From Enterococcus moraviensis ATCC BAA-383 (GTDB lineage: Bacteria > Bacillota > Bacilli > Lactobacillales > Enterococcaceae): a DNA stretch of 64,000 nt. The stretch is taken from assembly GCF_000407445.1 (NCBI RefSeq), contig NZ_ASWB01000002.1, forward strand, positions 124,001 to 188,000, in the 5' to 3' direction. The notes under the pieces were generated by a model. That model was not told where the DNA came from, made no database searches, and saw nothing but the letters and a program-made list of their open reading frames with translations. How positions within the stretch are numbered: position 1 is the stretch's first letter; every line of letters starts with the position of its first letter. The position numbers and the translations under genes were made by a program. Positions 48,708-58,747 of this stretch are shown piece by piece.

Positions 48708-49550
48708 ATGCGAACAGAAGAAGAGATGTTTCACCTGATTTTAGATACAGCGAAAAATGATTCCAGAGTATTGGCTGTTGGGTTGACTGGGTCTCGGACA
48801 AATCAACGTGTGCCTAAAGATGGATTTCAAGATTATGATATTGTCTATATTGTAGAGTCTGTCGATGAATTTGTTAGTGACCAGAATTGGATCGATCAGT
48901 TTGGTTTACGCTTAATTATGCAAACACCAGAAAATATGGTTCTATTTCCACCAACTGGAAATGGGAAATTTACCTATTTAATGCTATTTGAAGATGGTAA
49001 TCGAATCGATTTGACCCTTTGTCCTAAAGAGCTGGCAGATACTTGGAATGAAGGCGATGGCCTAGCAGAAATTTTGTTAGATAAACAGCAATTATTGCCT
49101 GTGTTAGCAAAGGCTACGGATCAAGAGTATTGGATCAAATGCCCTACGCAGGAAGAATTTTCAGATTGCTGTAATGAATTTTGGTGGGTCAGTACTTATG
49201 TTGTGAAAGGTTTATGTCGTAATGAATTATTTTATGCAGCAGATCATTTAAATGAAATCTGTCGAAAAGAATTGTTGCGTCTATTATCTTGGCAAGTGGG
49301 TTCAGATCATGGTTATCATTTCAGTGTTGGAAAAAATTATAAATATTTACCAAATTATTTAGACAAAGAGCACTATCAGGCTCTCTTAAAAACATTAGAT
49401 CTTTCTAGTATTTCATCCGCTTGGGAAGCATTAGTTTCATTACAGGAACAGTTTGATGACTATGCTCAAGTATTTTCTAAGTGCAGTAACTTGATTTACG
49501 ATCACCAGACTGCTAAAAAGGTCATGCACTATACAACGGATTTTTGTTAA
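48708..49550 (+). CDS. aminoglycoside 6-adenylyltransferase-like protein (AadK/ANT(6) family)
   Basis: The protein has 280 residues from ATG 48708 behind GGAGGG. The nucleotidyltransferase site is LTGSRTNQ followed by DYDIVYIV; GLRLIMQTPENM and YLMLFEDGNRIDLTLCPKEL match AadK of Bacillus and related ANT(6) enzymes. Those transfer AMP to the 6-position of streptomycin. In this setting, inside a core gene order and with base composition like its neighbours, it looks like a resident chromosomal gene rather than an acquired cassette. Whether it gives resistance cannot be read from sequence. Confidence 0.85.
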   Translation: MRTEEEMFHLILDTAKNDSRVLAVGLTGSRTNQRVPKDGFQDYDIVYIVESVDEFVSDQNWIDQFGLRLIMQTPENMVLFPPTGNGKFTYLMLFEDGNRIDLTLCPKELADTWNEGDGLAEILLDKQQLLPVLAKATDQEYWIKCPTQEEFSDCCNEFWWVSTYVVKGLCRNELFYAADHLNEICRKELLRLLSWQVGSDHGYHFSVGKNYKYLPNYLDKEHYQALLKTLDLSSISSAWEALVSLQEQFDDYAQVFSKCSNLIYDHQTAKKVMHYTTDFC

Positions 49551-49966
49551 GAAAAATTGTATGAAAAAAGTGACGTTTTACCAATAGTTTAAAGTTTGTT
49601 GTAAATAAATTAGAATTTTGTCAAAGATATTATCAAATGGTCTTTTTTCCTCTATCTGATATGTGGTAGAATGGTAGGTACACTGTATCAATTTTTGATA
49701 GTTGCTACTTCCTGTTTATTGGAAAAAATGAAAATCTAGCATTTATACATAAAAACATGAATTTTTTCTCATATGTAAGCAAATTAATTGAAGATTAGAG
49801 CAAATTTAACTAAACTAGCTTTAAAATGTAGTTGTTGAGAGGCACTAATAAGAAAACTATAATATGAAATAAAAATCAAAATTCTTTTCTTTATTTTTAT
49901 TTCTAAAACAGGAATAAGCGTTAAATCAAAGAGAGCAGATAAATCATAAAAAAGGAAGATAGCACA
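49551..49966 (+). promoter_or_regulatory. intergenic region with promoter of the L,D-transpeptidase gene
   Basis: There is no gene. A clear promoter TTGAGA (49835-49840), 17 bp, TATAAT (49858-49863) gives a ~100-nt leader. A second -10-like TAGAAT lies near 49667. The rest is AT-rich. Confidence 0.55.
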
Positions 49967-51439
49967 ATGGAAAATGAAGAATCAGTTAGTCGCTCAGCAA
50001 AGAATGCACGGGCATCCAAAAATAATAGTGATCCAAATAAGAAAAAGAAAAAATGGCTAGTCCCTTTAGTGGGTGTGTTAATTTGTTTAGCACTTGTGTT
50101 TACGGGTGGATTTGTTTATTTCCAATCACATTTCTTTATCACAGCAAAGGCAAACGGTGTTGATATCAGTTTATTAAACACAAAAGCTGCAAAAAAGAAA
50201 CTTGAAGAGCTGAATAAAGCTGAAGATGTTGTGATCAAGGTAAATGATAAAGAAGAAAAAATTGAATTACCTGAAAAATATGAAATCACAGAAGAATATT
50301 TGAAACAAAATATTGGCGATCGTTCAATTAATCTACCCATCAATGAAGAGTATAAAACAGAATTGAAAAATAGATTGAATGAACTTACCTTTGAAGAAGG
50401 AACTCCGAGCCAAGATGCTAAGATTGAGAAAGTCGATGGAGTGTATCAAATCGTACCTGAACAAGTTGGGACATCTGTTGATAAAGAAGCTTTAATGAAT
50501 CAAGTATTAAAAGATGTTGATGAGAACAAAGGAAATTATGTTTACGATGTGAAGGAATTTTATCAAAAACCAACTGTTACTAAAGAAGATAAAGGACTGC
50601 AAGAAAAATTAGCTGTCTTGTCGAAAAAAGAAAATAAATCAATTACACTTGATATCAATGGTGAAAAGTTAACTCTTACAAAAGAAGAACTACAATCATT
50701 TATGGATGAATCAGGAAATGTTGATACCAATAAAGTTTATGCTTGGGTAGAACAAACGAACCAAAAATATGGGTCGATTTTTAAACCAATTATTTTTACA
50801 AACGTTCATGGTGTGACAACAAAATATAAAAATAATGGTAGCTATGGTTGGGATATAAATATGCCGCAAACAAGAGATTTACTTGTTCAAGCAATCAATA
50901 GTGATAAAGATGCTGAAACAATCACTGTACCAATCGATGGCGATGTAAACCAATCACCAACCGTTAATAAGGATTACGTAGAGATTGATCTTAACGATCA
51001 AAAAATGTACTTCTTTAAAGATGGCGTAAAAGTAGTTGAAACAGATGTCATTACTGGTCGCTACAATAAAGGGACAGCAACTGTTCCTGGATTCCACACT
51101 ATTTTGTACAAAGACACAGACACAAAATTAGAAGGCGAAATGCTAGATGGCTCAAAATATAGTGTACCTGTAAAATATTGGATGCCATTGAAGAGTTTCG
51201 GTGGTGTGGTAACACAAATTGGTATTCATGATGCTGATTATAAAGCAGAGTATTTTGGAAACAAAGAAGCGTATAAAACTAATTTTGGTAGTAATGGTTG
51301 TATCAATACACCTGGAGAAGCTGTTGCTCAAATATTCAATGGAGCTTATGCAGGAATGCCAGTCATTGTTTATGGACATATCTATGATGATGCACCTGGT
51401 GAATTTGACAAACCAGTCGATTATGGTGAACCAGCTTAA
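49967..51439 (+). CDS. L,D-transpeptidase (YkuD) with N-terminal membrane anchor
   Basis: The protein has 490 residues. A charged cytoplasmic head (SKNNSDPNKKKKK) precedes a membrane helix (about 29-52). The extracellular helical/beta peptidoglycan-binding domains occupy about 60-325. The YkuD domain covers about 330-475, with IGIHDADY and the catalytic SNGCINTPGEAV (Cys 445). It makes 3-3 cross-links in peptidoglycan, the reaction that lets enterococci bypass beta-lactam-blocked transpeptidases when L,D-transpeptidase dominates. AAGGAAGATAGCACA precedes the ATG. Ends at a terminator at 51449. Confidence 0.92.
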   Translation: MENEESVSRSAKNARASKNNSDPNKKKKKWLVPLVGVLICLALVFTGGFVYFQSHFFITAKANGVDISLLNTKAAKKKLEELNKAEDVVIKVNDKEEKIELPEKYEITEEYLKQNIGDRSINLPINEEYKTELKNRLNELTFEEGTPSQDAKIEKVDGVYQIVPEQVGTSVDKEALMNQVLKDVDENKGNYVYDVKEFYQKPTVTKEDKGLQEKLAVLSKKENKSITLDINGEKLTLTKEELQSFMDESGNVDTNKVYAWVEQTNQKYGSIFKPIIFTNVHGVTTKYKNNGSYGWDINMPQTRDLLVQAINSDKDAETITVPIDGDVNQSPTVNKDYVEIDLNDQKMYFFKDGVKVVETDVITGRYNKGTATVPGFHTILYKDTDTKLEGEMLDGSKYSVPVKYWMPLKSFGGVVTQIGIHDADYKAEYFGNKEAYKTNFGSNGCINTPGEAVAQIFNGAYAGMPVIVYGHIYDDAPGEFDKPVDYGEPA

Positions 51440-51448
51440 CAGATAACT

Positions 51449-51476
51449 AAAAGAAGTCCAATTGGGCTTCTTTTTT
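51449..51476 (+). terminator. intrinsic terminator
   Basis: AAGAAGTCC-AATT-GGGCTTCTT followed by T residues. Confidence 0.85.
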
Positions 51477-51526
51477 ACTCATTCAGAAATAGAATCAAGA
51501 ATAGAAACCATGAGGAGGAACCGTCG

Positions 51527-52120
51527 ATGAATGTTTTTGACAAAATCGCACACCACTATGATTCACCTAAACAATTAGAGTTGGCAAATAGTATCACAAA
51601 TGAAATCAAGACGCATGTAGGAGAGACATCGAATAAACTAGTATTAGATTATGGTTGTGGTACTGGATTGATTGGCTTGCAAATTGTTAATGATGTTAAA
51701 GAGATGTATTTTGTTGATCCATCACAGGAAATGATCCATATTGTTGATCAAAAAATTGCAGAACTGAACCAAACGAATGTGAAGACTGTGATCGGACGTT
51801 TTTCAAAAAATCACACCTTGAACATCAAAGCGGACTTGATCATCGTATCCTTAGTTCTTCTGCATGTTCCAGATACGTTGGATTTACTAGAATCTTTGTA
51901 TCAAGCGCTGAATCTTGGAGGACAGTTAATCATTATCGATTTTGATAAAAATGAAAAAATCTATCATGAGAAAGTTCATAATGGGTTTGTACAAGAGGAA
52001 TTAAAAAAACAAATGGCTGAAATCGGGTTTAACTCAGTGTCTAGTCAAACATTTCATCATGGTAAAAACTTATTTATGAAACAAGATGCGTCAATGTTTA
52101 GTTTGATTGCTGAAAAATAA
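51527..52120 (+). CDS. class I SAM-dependent methyltransferase
   Basis: The protein has 197 residues. It starts MNVFDKIAHHYDSPKQLELA, and has the SAM-binding VLDYGCGTGLIGLQI, acidic FVDPSQEMIHI, and the later VSLVLLHVPDTLDLLESL. The family (UbiE/SAM-dependent small-molecule type) covers many substrates, and none is indicated here. GAGGAGG lies upstream of the ATG. The next gene, a tautomerase, follows after 62 bp. Confidence 0.85.
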   Translation: MNVFDKIAHHYDSPKQLELANSITNEIKTHVGETSNKLVLDYGCGTGLIGLQIVNDVKEMYFVDPSQEMIHIVDQKIAELNQTNVKTVIGRFSKNHTLNIKADLIIVSLVLLHVPDTLDLLESLYQALNLGGQLIIIDFDKNEKIYHEKVHNGFVQEELKKQMAEIGFNSVSSQTFHHGKNLFMKQDASMFSLIAEK

Positions 52121-52182
52121 ATAAAGGCTTGCTAAAAGTGGTATTATTAATAATATAAAAACAAACGAACGGAGGAAATGTC

Positions 52183-52362
52183 ATGCCATTTATTCATGTA
52201 GAACTAGTGGAAGGTCGTAGTGAGGAACAACTTACAAATATGGTCAAAGAAATAACAGAAGTTGTCTCTAAAAATACAGGAGCGCCGCAAGAAAATATTC
52301 ATGTGATTGTAAATGAAATGAAAAAAGACCGATATGCGCAAGGTGGTCAATGGAAAAAATAA
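52183..52362 (+). CDS. 4-oxalocrotonate tautomerase family protein
   Basis: This 59-residue protein begins [16 protein letters not shown], with the N-terminal catalytic Pro exposed after Met removal. Its core [16 protein letters not shown] and [17 protein letters not shown] match the small hexameric 4-OT tautomerases. The physiological substrate is unknown in Gram-positive cocci. CGGAGGAAATGTC precedes the ATG. It lies before the thrS T-box leader. Confidence 0.9.
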   Translation: MPFIHVELVEGRSEEQLTNMVKEITEVVSKNTGAPQENIHVIVNEMKKDRYAQGGQWKK

Positions 52363-52422
52363 GCATTTTAAAGAAACACTTGCTTTTTATTTCAAGAAGT
52401 GTTTAAATTAACACATAAATGA

Positions 52423-52655
52423 TTGATGAGAAAGACAACTGAACTTGCAAGCAGTCTTTTAGAGAGGAAAATCTTGGCTGAAAATTTTCCAGACCCGCAC
52501 AAGGAATGACCACTTTTTCCAACCTTTGTTGAAACAAAGGCGGCCGTACCGTTAACACGCTTGAGGAACATGGCTGTTTGCTGTGTTTAAAAATAGGTGG
52601 AACCACGAACTTTTCGTCCTAGTATCTGATTAACTATCGGATACTAGGACTTTTT
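52423..52655 (+). promoter_or_regulatory. T-box riboswitch of thrS
   Basis: The leader has stem I features (AGAGAGGAAA...), a specifier-region ACC threonine codon (52509-52511, in GAATGACCAC), the T-box core TGGAACCACG (52598-52607) and the terminator stem CCTAGTATC/GATACTAGG (52616-52650) with T residues. Uncharged tRNA-Thr should favour the antiterminator and turn on thrS. Confidence 0.92.
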
Positions 52656-52806
52656 GCTGTGAATCACCACGACTGGCTCTGCCAGAGTGAACGATGAACA
52701 GTACTTGGCGAGCGGAGTCGAGCGAAGTATCTATACTAGTGAATCTTCACCTACAAGCAAGTAGAAGTTTCTTTTCAATCATAATTTACTAAAGGAGGCA
52801 ACAAAA
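52656..52806 (+). other. post-terminator thrS leader
   Basis: This ~150-nt stretch between the T-box terminator and the thrS start is GC-richer than its surroundings. It contains CTGGC-TCT-GCCAG, GGCGAGCGGAGTCGAGCG and a GTGAA/TTCAC pair, suggesting a second folded element or an inserted repeat. It ends in AAAGGAGG, the thrS ribosome binding site. There is no ORF. Confidence 0.4.
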
Positions 52807-54747
52807 ATGTCAATCAATATTACTTTTCCAGATGGCGCAGTCAAAGAATTTGAGACTGGTTCATCAACATTAGACATCGCTAAAAGTATCAGCAATAGTT
52901 TAGCTAAAAAAGCATTAGCTGGGAAATTCAATGGTACATTAATAGATCTAGTTCGTCCGATCGAAGAAGATGGAACAATTGAAATCGTAACACCAGATCA
53001 TGAGGATGCCCTAGGAATTTTACGTCATTCATCTGCCCACTTGATGGCGAATGCATTACGTCGTCTATTTCCAAAAATCAAATTTGGGGTAGGACCAGCA
53101 ATCGATTCAGGTTTTTATTATGATACAGACAATGGTGAAAATCCTATAACAGCAGAAGATTTACCAGCTATTGAAGCTGAAATGATGAAAATCGTCAAAG
53201 AAAATAATCCAATCGTTCGTAAAGTGGTTTCTAAAAATGAAGCGTTAGAATTATTTGCAGATGATCCATATAAAGTTGAATTGATTTCAGAGCTTCCAGA
53301 AGAGGAAGTCATCACGGTTTACGATCAAGGTGATTTCGTTGATTTATGTCGTGGTGTTCATGTACCTTCAACTGGACGTATTCAAGTATTCCAATTATTA
53401 TCAGTTGCGGGTGCGTATTGGAGAGGAAATTCCAACAACCAAATGATGCAACGTATTTACGGAACAGCTTTCTTTGACAAAAAAGATTTGAAAGAATTTA
53501 TTAAAATGCGTGAAGAAGCCAAAGAACGTGACCATCGTAAATTAGGAAAAGAGCTAGATTTATTTATGCTTAATCCAGATGTTGGTTCAGGTTTGCCATT
53601 CTGGTTGCCAAAAGGCGCAACAATTCGTCGCACAATTGAACGTTATATTACAGATAAAGAAATCAGCTTAGGGTATCAACATGTGTATACACCAATCATG
53701 GCCAACGTTGAATTTTATAAACGATCAGGTCACTGGGATCACTACCATGAAGATATGTTCCCACCAATGGATATGGGTGATGGCGAAATGTTAGTTCTTC
53801 GCCCAATGAACTGTCCACATCACATGATGGTGTATAAAAATGATATCCACAGCTACCGTGAACTACCAATTAGAATCGCAGAATTGGGTATGATGCATCG
53901 CTATGAAAAATCTGGTGCATTATCTGGTTTGCAACGTGTTCGTGAAATGACATTGAACGATGGTCATACATTTGTTCGTCCAGATCAAATCAAAGAAGAA
54001 TTCTTGCGTACATTGAAATTAATGGTAGAAGTCTATGCTGATTTTGACGTGACAGACTATCGCTTCCGTTTGAGTTTAAGAGACCCTAATAATAAAGAGA
54101 AATACTTTGATGATGATGCAATGTGGGAAAGATCTCAAACAATGATCAAAGAGGCAGCGGATGAAGCTGGAATCGATTATTTTGAAGCAGAAGGTGAAGC
54201 AGCCTTTTACGGACCTAAGCTGGATGTTCAAGTAAAAACTGCATTAGGAATGGAAGAAACACTGTCTACAATTCAAATCGATGCATTATTACCAGAACGT
54301 TTTGATTTGACTTATGTAGGAGAAGATGGTGAAAATACACACCGTCCATTAGTTATCCACAGAGGAATCGTTTCAACAATGGAACGTTTTGTAGCATACC
54401 TTACAGAAGTTTACAAAGGCGCGTTCCCAACTTGGTTAGCACCAATCCAAGCAACAATTATTCCAGTATCTGCTGAAGCGCATTCGGATTATGCTTATGA
54501 AGTGAAACAACGTCTACAAGAGCAAGGGTTACGAATCGAAGTGGATGATCGCAATGAAAAAATGGGTTACAAGATTCGTGCTTCTCAAACACAAAAAATT
54601 CCATATCAAATCGTTGTCGGCGATAAAGAGATGGATGATGCAACTGTCAATATTCGTCGTTATGGCAGTAAAGAAACAGAAGTCATCGATTTAAATATTT
54701 TTGTGGATAGCATGGTTGCTGATGTAGCAAATTATAGTAGAAAATAA
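52807..54747 (+). CDS. thrS: threonyl-tRNA synthetase
   Basis: The protein has 646 residues. Domains in order: TGS (about 1-62), the editing domain (about 63-225, with [13 protein letters not shown] and the [12 protein letters not shown] site), the class II catalytic core (about 240-535: [12 protein letters not shown] with the zinc-binding Cys; motif 3 GIVSTMERF) and the anticodon-binding domain (about 540-646). It charges tRNA-Thr. Regulation is by the T-box leader upstream. Full length for the family. Confidence 0.97.
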   Translation: MSINITFPDGAVKEFETGSSTLDIAKSISNSLAKKALAGKFNGTLIDLVRPIEEDGTIEIVTPDHEDALGILRHSSAHLMANALRRLFPKIKFGVGPAIDSGFYYDTDNGENPITAEDLPAIEAEMMKIVKENNPIVRKVVSKNEALELFADDPYKVELISELPEEEVITVYDQGDFVDLCRGVHVPSTGRIQVFQLLSVAGAYWRGNSNNQMMQRIYGTAFFDKKDLKEFIKMREEAKERDHRKLGKELDLFMLNPDVGSGLPFWLPKGATIRRTIERYITDKEISLGYQHVYTPIMANVEFYKRSGHWDHYHEDMFPPMDMGDGEMLVLRPMNCPHHMMVYKNDIHSYRELPIRIAELGMMHRYEKSGALSGLQRVREMTLNDGHTFVRPDQIKEEFLRTLKLMVEVYADFDVTDYRFRLSLRDPNNKEKYFDDDAMWERSQTMIKEAADEAGIDYFEAEGEAAFYGPKLDVQVKTALGMEETLSTIQIDALLPERFDLTYVGEDGENTHRPLVIHRGIVSTMERFVAYLTEVYKGAFPTWLAPIQATIIPVSAEAHSDYAYEVKQRLQEQGLRIEVDDRNEKMGYKIRASQTQKIPYQIVVGDKEMDDATVNIRRYGSKETEVIDLNIFVDSMVADVANYSRK

Positions 54748-54762
54748 TTGGAAAATCAGGTT

Positions 54763-54885
54763 GGGACAGAAACGTTTAACTCCGAGAAATAAGAAGGAGC
54801 TGCTTCTGCCTCTAAGGTTCTCGTTTCACTCCGATCCTCGAAGCATCGAGGACCATTTGCTCCCACCGTTTATTCGGATACTAGG
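54763..54885. repeat. probable dispersed intergenic repeat
   Basis: A GC-richer block, GGTTGGGACAGAAACG through GCTCCCACC, with hairpins GGAGC/GCTTC-like and TCCTCGA-AGCA-TCGAGGA, lies between thrS and the PBP gene. To my knowledge blocks with TTGGGACAGAAA occur repeatedly between genes in enterococci; only one copy is in this window. Short ORFs across it have no ribosome binding site. Confidence 0.45.
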
Positions 54886-54887
54886 TG

Positions 54888-54935
54888 TCTGGGATATAAC
54901 TCGCAGAGTTATGTCTCAGACACATTTTTGTTCAG
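54888..54935 (+). terminator. terminator downstream of thrS
   Basis: GTGTCTG-GATATAACTC pairs with GAGTTATGTC-CAGACAC around GCA and is followed by ATTTTTG. Confidence 0.7.
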
Positions 54936-55041
54936 TAAAAATTAAATATTTTCTTAGTAAGTAGATTCCCTCTATGTTTTTTTGTGTTTTTTCGTTACAA
55001 TAGAGAAGCGAGACTTTTCTCATATGGAGGATTAATAATAA

Positions 55042-57165
55042 ATGAAAAAAATGAGCTTTTTAGATAAATTAAAAAAAGATAATGAAGAACCAATGACACA
55101 AAAAAGTAAGAAATCACATATTCCGTTTCGATTGAACTTATTGTTCTTCGTGATTTTTGGTTTATTTGTAGCATTAATTGTTCGCTTAGGTTATTTACAG
55201 ATTGCGGAGGGACAGGAGTATGCACAAAAAGCAGAAGAAAATTCCACTTTAAAGATCAAAAGTAGTGCACCCAGAGGTCAGATCTATGATGCAAAAGGGA
55301 ACTTACTAGCTGGCAATAAAGCAAACCTAGCGATCACATACACACGGGGCAAAAAGGTCCAAACAAAAGATCTAGTACCGATCGCAAACAAAGTGAATGA
55401 TTTGATTCATGTTCCAGCAGATGAGTTAACAGAACGTGATAAGAAGGATTACTGGTTAGCTGACCCAGAAAATCTGAAAACTGCTCAAAAACGTTTGACT
55501 GATAAAGACAAGCAAGATGAAAAAGGCAATAAAATTACAGACGAAGGTACGTTATACACAAAGACAGTAGAAAAAGTAAAACCGGAAGAAATCAACTTTG
55601 ATGAACATACATTACAAGCTGCAACTATTTTTAAACGGATGAATTCGGTTGGAGAATTAAATACCGCGTTTATCAAAAATGAAGGTGTTACTCAGGATGA
55701 AATTGCGATAATCGGTGAACATACTTCAGAGATTTCCGGTGTTTCAACAGGAATGGATTGGGACCGTGAGTATCCAAACGATACAGATTTGACAAGTCTA
55801 TTAGGGAAAGTATCCTCTCAAAAGGCTGGACTACCTGCAGAAGAAGCAGATGAGTATATTGCAAAAGGGTACGAATTAAATGATCGAGTAGGAACGAGTT
55901 ATCTAGAAAAACAATATGAAGATATTCTTCAAGGTCACAAAGCAATTTCAGAAGTAACGTTGGATAGCAAAGGAAAAATCGTGACACAAACACCTGTATC
56001 AGAAGGCAAAAAAGGTGAGAATTTAAAATTAACGATCGACATGGCTTTTCAGGCGAAAATCGAACAGGTAGTTCGAGAACAATACCAACAACTATTAGGA
56101 ACAGGAAATGCAAACTATTCCGATGGTGCTTACGTTGTAGTGATGAATCCTAAGACAGGTGCGGTGATGGCAATGGTTGGGCTAAACCGTGATGCTGCGA
56201 CAAATGAATTGACATCTGATCCAATATATACCATCAATAAAGCTTTTGAACCTGGTTCGGTCGTAAAAGGTGCTACGATTTCTGCAGGTTATGAGCAAGG
56301 TGTGATTTCAGGAAATGATGTACTGATTGATGAACCTATTCAAATTTATGGGAGTAAACAAAAAGCCTCTGTTTTTAATAATACGATTGTAGGAAATCAA
56401 ATTCCACTTAGTGCAGAACAAGCATTAGAGTACTCATCCAATGCTTATATGATGAAATTAGTATTAAAAATGATGAAGATAGATTATCAATACAATATGC
56501 AGTTGCCTTACCAAACGGGTGATCCGACTTTATTTAATGTTTTACGTAAAACCTTTGGTGAATATGGTATGGGGGTTTCTACGGGAATCGATTTACCTGG
56601 GGAGGGAACTGGGTATACAAATACGGCGTTTGATGATCCTGAGAATGCGCCAATGCCAGGGCATTTACTCGATTTATCTTTTGGTCAGTATGACACATAC
56701 ACCGCAATGCAATTAGCACAATATGCTGCAACAGTAGCAAATGGTGGTACTCGTTATGCGCCACATGTTGTTGAAGGAATTTATGATAACAAATCAGACG
56801 GCTCAATAGGTGAATTAAAAGAGCAAATAAAACCGAATGAATTAAATAAAGTCGATATCAGTACTGAACAAATGCAAATCATTCAAAATGGTTTTTATGA
56901 TGTTGTACACGGAAATGGTGTCTTTACTACAGGGAAGTATATGCAAGGAGCGGCACTTGATATTGCAGCTAAAACAGGTACAGCTGAAACCAACGTAGGA
57001 GAACATATTACAGTGAATAGTAACGTAGTAGCTTATGCTCCCTACAATGACCCAGAAATTGCGGTTAGCGTCATTTTACCTCATTTAACTAGTGAAAGTA
57101 CAAGACCGAACCAATCAATGGTTACAGCAATTGTTAATGCGTATGCTGAATACAAGGCACAATAA
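55042..57165 (+). CDS. class B penicillin-binding protein (PBP2b/PbpA type transpeptidase)
   Basis: The protein has 707 residues. A short cytoplasmic N terminus and one membrane helix (about 29-50) precede a dimerisation/pedestal domain (about 60-330). The D,D-transpeptidase domain follows with SVVK (active-site Ser 406), SSN in EYSSNAYM and KTGTAET near 647. Elongation-type class B PBPs (PBP2b/PbpH/PbpA) of cocci share this size and a segment (QDEIAIIGEHTSEISGVSTG) before the transpeptidase. It cross-links peptidoglycan during lateral growth. It follows thrS and precedes rpmG. Confidence 0.9.
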   Translation: MKKMSFLDKLKKDNEEPMTQKSKKSHIPFRLNLLFFVIFGLFVALIVRLGYLQIAEGQEYAQKAEENSTLKIKSSAPRGQIYDAKGNLLAGNKANLAITYTRGKKVQTKDLVPIANKVNDLIHVPADELTERDKKDYWLADPENLKTAQKRLTDKDKQDEKGNKITDEGTLYTKTVEKVKPEEINFDEHTLQAATIFKRMNSVGELNTAFIKNEGVTQDEIAIIGEHTSEISGVSTGMDWDREYPNDTDLTSLLGKVSSQKAGLPAEEADEYIAKGYELNDRVGTSYLEKQYEDILQGHKAISEVTLDSKGKIVTQTPVSEGKKGENLKLTIDMAFQAKIEQVVREQYQQLLGTGNANYSDGAYVVVMNPKTGAVMAMVGLNRDAATNELTSDPIYTINKAFEPGSVVKGATISAGYEQGVISGNDVLIDEPIQIYGSKQKASVFNNTIVGNQIPLSAEQALEYSSNAYMMKLVLKMMKIDYQYNMQLPYQTGDPTLFNVLRKTFGEYGMGVSTGIDLPGEGTGYTNTAFDDPENAPMPGHLLDLSFGQYDTYTAMQLAQYAATVANGGTRYAPHVVEGIYDNKSDGSIGELKEQIKPNELNKVDISTEQMQIIQNGFYDVVHGNGVFTTGKYMQGAALDIAAKTGTAETNVGEHITVNSNVVAYAPYNDPEIAVSVILPHLTSESTRPNQSMVTAIVNAYAEYKAQ

Positions 57166-57292
57166 GATTTGTAAAGTAGTTTTCCTTTACAAATTTCGTT
57201 AAAAGGGTAGAAATTCTTTAATAAACATGATATGATATTTGAGGCTAAGAAATATCTTAGAATTATGAATATAGATATAGGAGGGAAAAGAC

Positions 57293-57442
57293 ATGCGCGT
57301 AAACATTACTTTAGAATGTACTTCTTGTAAAGAACGTAACTACCTAACAAGCAAAAATAAACGTAACAATCCTGATCGTTTGGAAAAACAAAAATATTGC
57401 CCACGTGAAAGAAAAGTTACTTTACACCGTGAAACAAAATAA
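57293..57442 (+). CDS. rpmG: 50S ribosomal protein L33
   Basis: The protein has 49 residues: [40 protein letters not shown] and LHRETK. It has a CxxC pair and a lone CPRE in place of the second CxxC, so only three of the four zinc-ribbon Cys remain; the same form is common in lactic acid bacteria as far as I recall. L33 sits in the large subunit near the E site. AGGAGGG precedes the ATG. A terminator follows at 57453. Confidence 0.95.
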   Translation: MRVNITLECTSCKERNYLTSKNKRNNPDRLEKQKYCPRERKVTLHRETK

Positions 57443-57452
57443 GGTTTAACTT

Positions 57453-57494
57453 AAAGCTATGAATCTTTGTCAAACAAAGGAGCATAGCTTTTTT
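57453..57494 (+). terminator. terminator of rpmG
   Basis: AAAGCTATG/CATAGCTTT with an inner CTTTGT/ACAAAG pair, then T residues. Confidence 0.85.
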
Positions 57495-57674
57495 GCTATC
57501 GTTAGATAAAAGAAGAGTGGGGCTTGTATTGTAACTAAATTTATTTATAGTGTGGAAAAGAAGAATATTGTTCAAGAATCAAAATTAAGAAAATTTAAAA
57601 AAGAATCTTGAAGGTTTCTAATTGATTTCATTTGTGTTACAATTTGGTTACGAAATTGTTGGAGGAGTTATAAA

Positions 57675-58586
57675 ATGAAAAAGTGTTTAGTGGGTATTGG
57701 TTTGTTTTTATTCTTTTTTCCTTTAATTTGTTATGCAGAAAACATCGAGGATTCTGCCACTAATTCAAGCTTTGATGCATCAAACGATTTAATGAGTAGA
57801 TATGCACGTAAGCAAATATTGAATGGAGAAACAACAAGTATTAAGAAGAAGAAAAAACAAATATATTTGGAATTTCCTTTTGATAGTGAACCCTATATGA
57901 GCTTTTCAAATTTTGTTTTAGATGGTCCGACTCATGTGTACAGTGGATTTATTGAAACTATTTATTATAGGGATAAAATCAAGATCAAAGATATGTATTA
58001 CGAAAATAATCCAGTTAAAACAGATAAATTAGGGATTTATTCAACAGATCTTTGCTTTACTTCTGATGATGGGGTCATCTATCATTATAAAAATGTTCCG
58101 TATTTAGTTAGTAGCAATCAGTCGACAATATTTTTTTCAGAAGTAAATTTTGATAAGGAAAGTAAAACAATCAATGGTGAAATTAAGATACCAGCATCAA
58201 AAAGTCCTTGCCAAATCGACCTTTTTTATACAGATAATGATGAGTACCACTATCAGGGGAGTTCAGTCAATAAAAAGGGTAGATTTAAAATTGAGTTAAA
58301 CAGAGAAGGTATCGAGGGAAAGATGTACCTTAGAGCAAGTGATGGTCTAGGGAATTATGCCGATGCTTATGATATTAGTAAACAAGGAAGTACACGTTAT
58401 TCTATTCCAAAAGAATCGTTAAAGGCAATAGAAGAAAGCTATAAGACATCTAAAGATAAGACGAATAAAGATAAGACTGATCGACCGTTGATTCTAAATA
58501 TCAGTAGCTTGATTATAATTTTAATTCTCATTATTCTGCTATTCTTACGTTTAAGAGTGATTAGAAAAAGACGCAAAAGAAAATAA
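57675..58586 (+). CDS. predicted surface protein with C-terminal membrane anchor
   Basis: The protein has 303 residues: signal peptide (to about 22, CYAEN), extracellular domain (about 25-250), a Lys/Asp/Thr-rich spacer, one membrane helix (about 274-292) and a basic end (RLRVIRKRRKRK) in place of LPXTG. The part at about 160-240 (KSPCQIDLFYTDNDEYHYQG, GRFKIELNREG, LRASDGLGNYADAYDI) resembles a bacterial Ig-like/extracellular adhesion module. I do not recognise the whole protein. TTGGAGGAGT precedes the ATG. No obvious partner genes. Confidence 0.75.
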   Translation: MKKCLVGIGLFLFFFPLICYAENIEDSATNSSFDASNDLMSRYARKQILNGETTSIKKKKKQIYLEFPFDSEPYMSFSNFVLDGPTHVYSGFIETIYYRDKIKIKDMYYENNPVKTDKLGIYSTDLCFTSDDGVIYHYKNVPYLVSSNQSTIFFSEVNFDKESKTINGEIKIPASKSPCQIDLFYTDNDEYHYQGSSVNKKGRFKIELNREGIEGKMYLRASDGLGNYADAYDISKQGSTRYSIPKESLKAIEESYKTSKDKTNKDKTDRPLILNISSLIIILILIILLFLRLRVIRKRRKRK

Positions 58587-58747
58587 ACTGGTGAACTCAA
58601 CATATCGGGAGTAAGAATTGATTCTATATGCCAATAGAGTACTGAATAACATTATTTATAAATAGATGGAACGTGTTTATGTTATTGACAAAGTCTATAG
58701 ATCATCACGAAGTTCAATCAGAAACGACCTTTTAAGGAGAGAATGAA

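Noticed and set aside
54761-54964. A 67-codon ORF after thrS
   Set aside because: It covers a probable intergenic repeat and a terminator hairpin, with no ribosome binding site.
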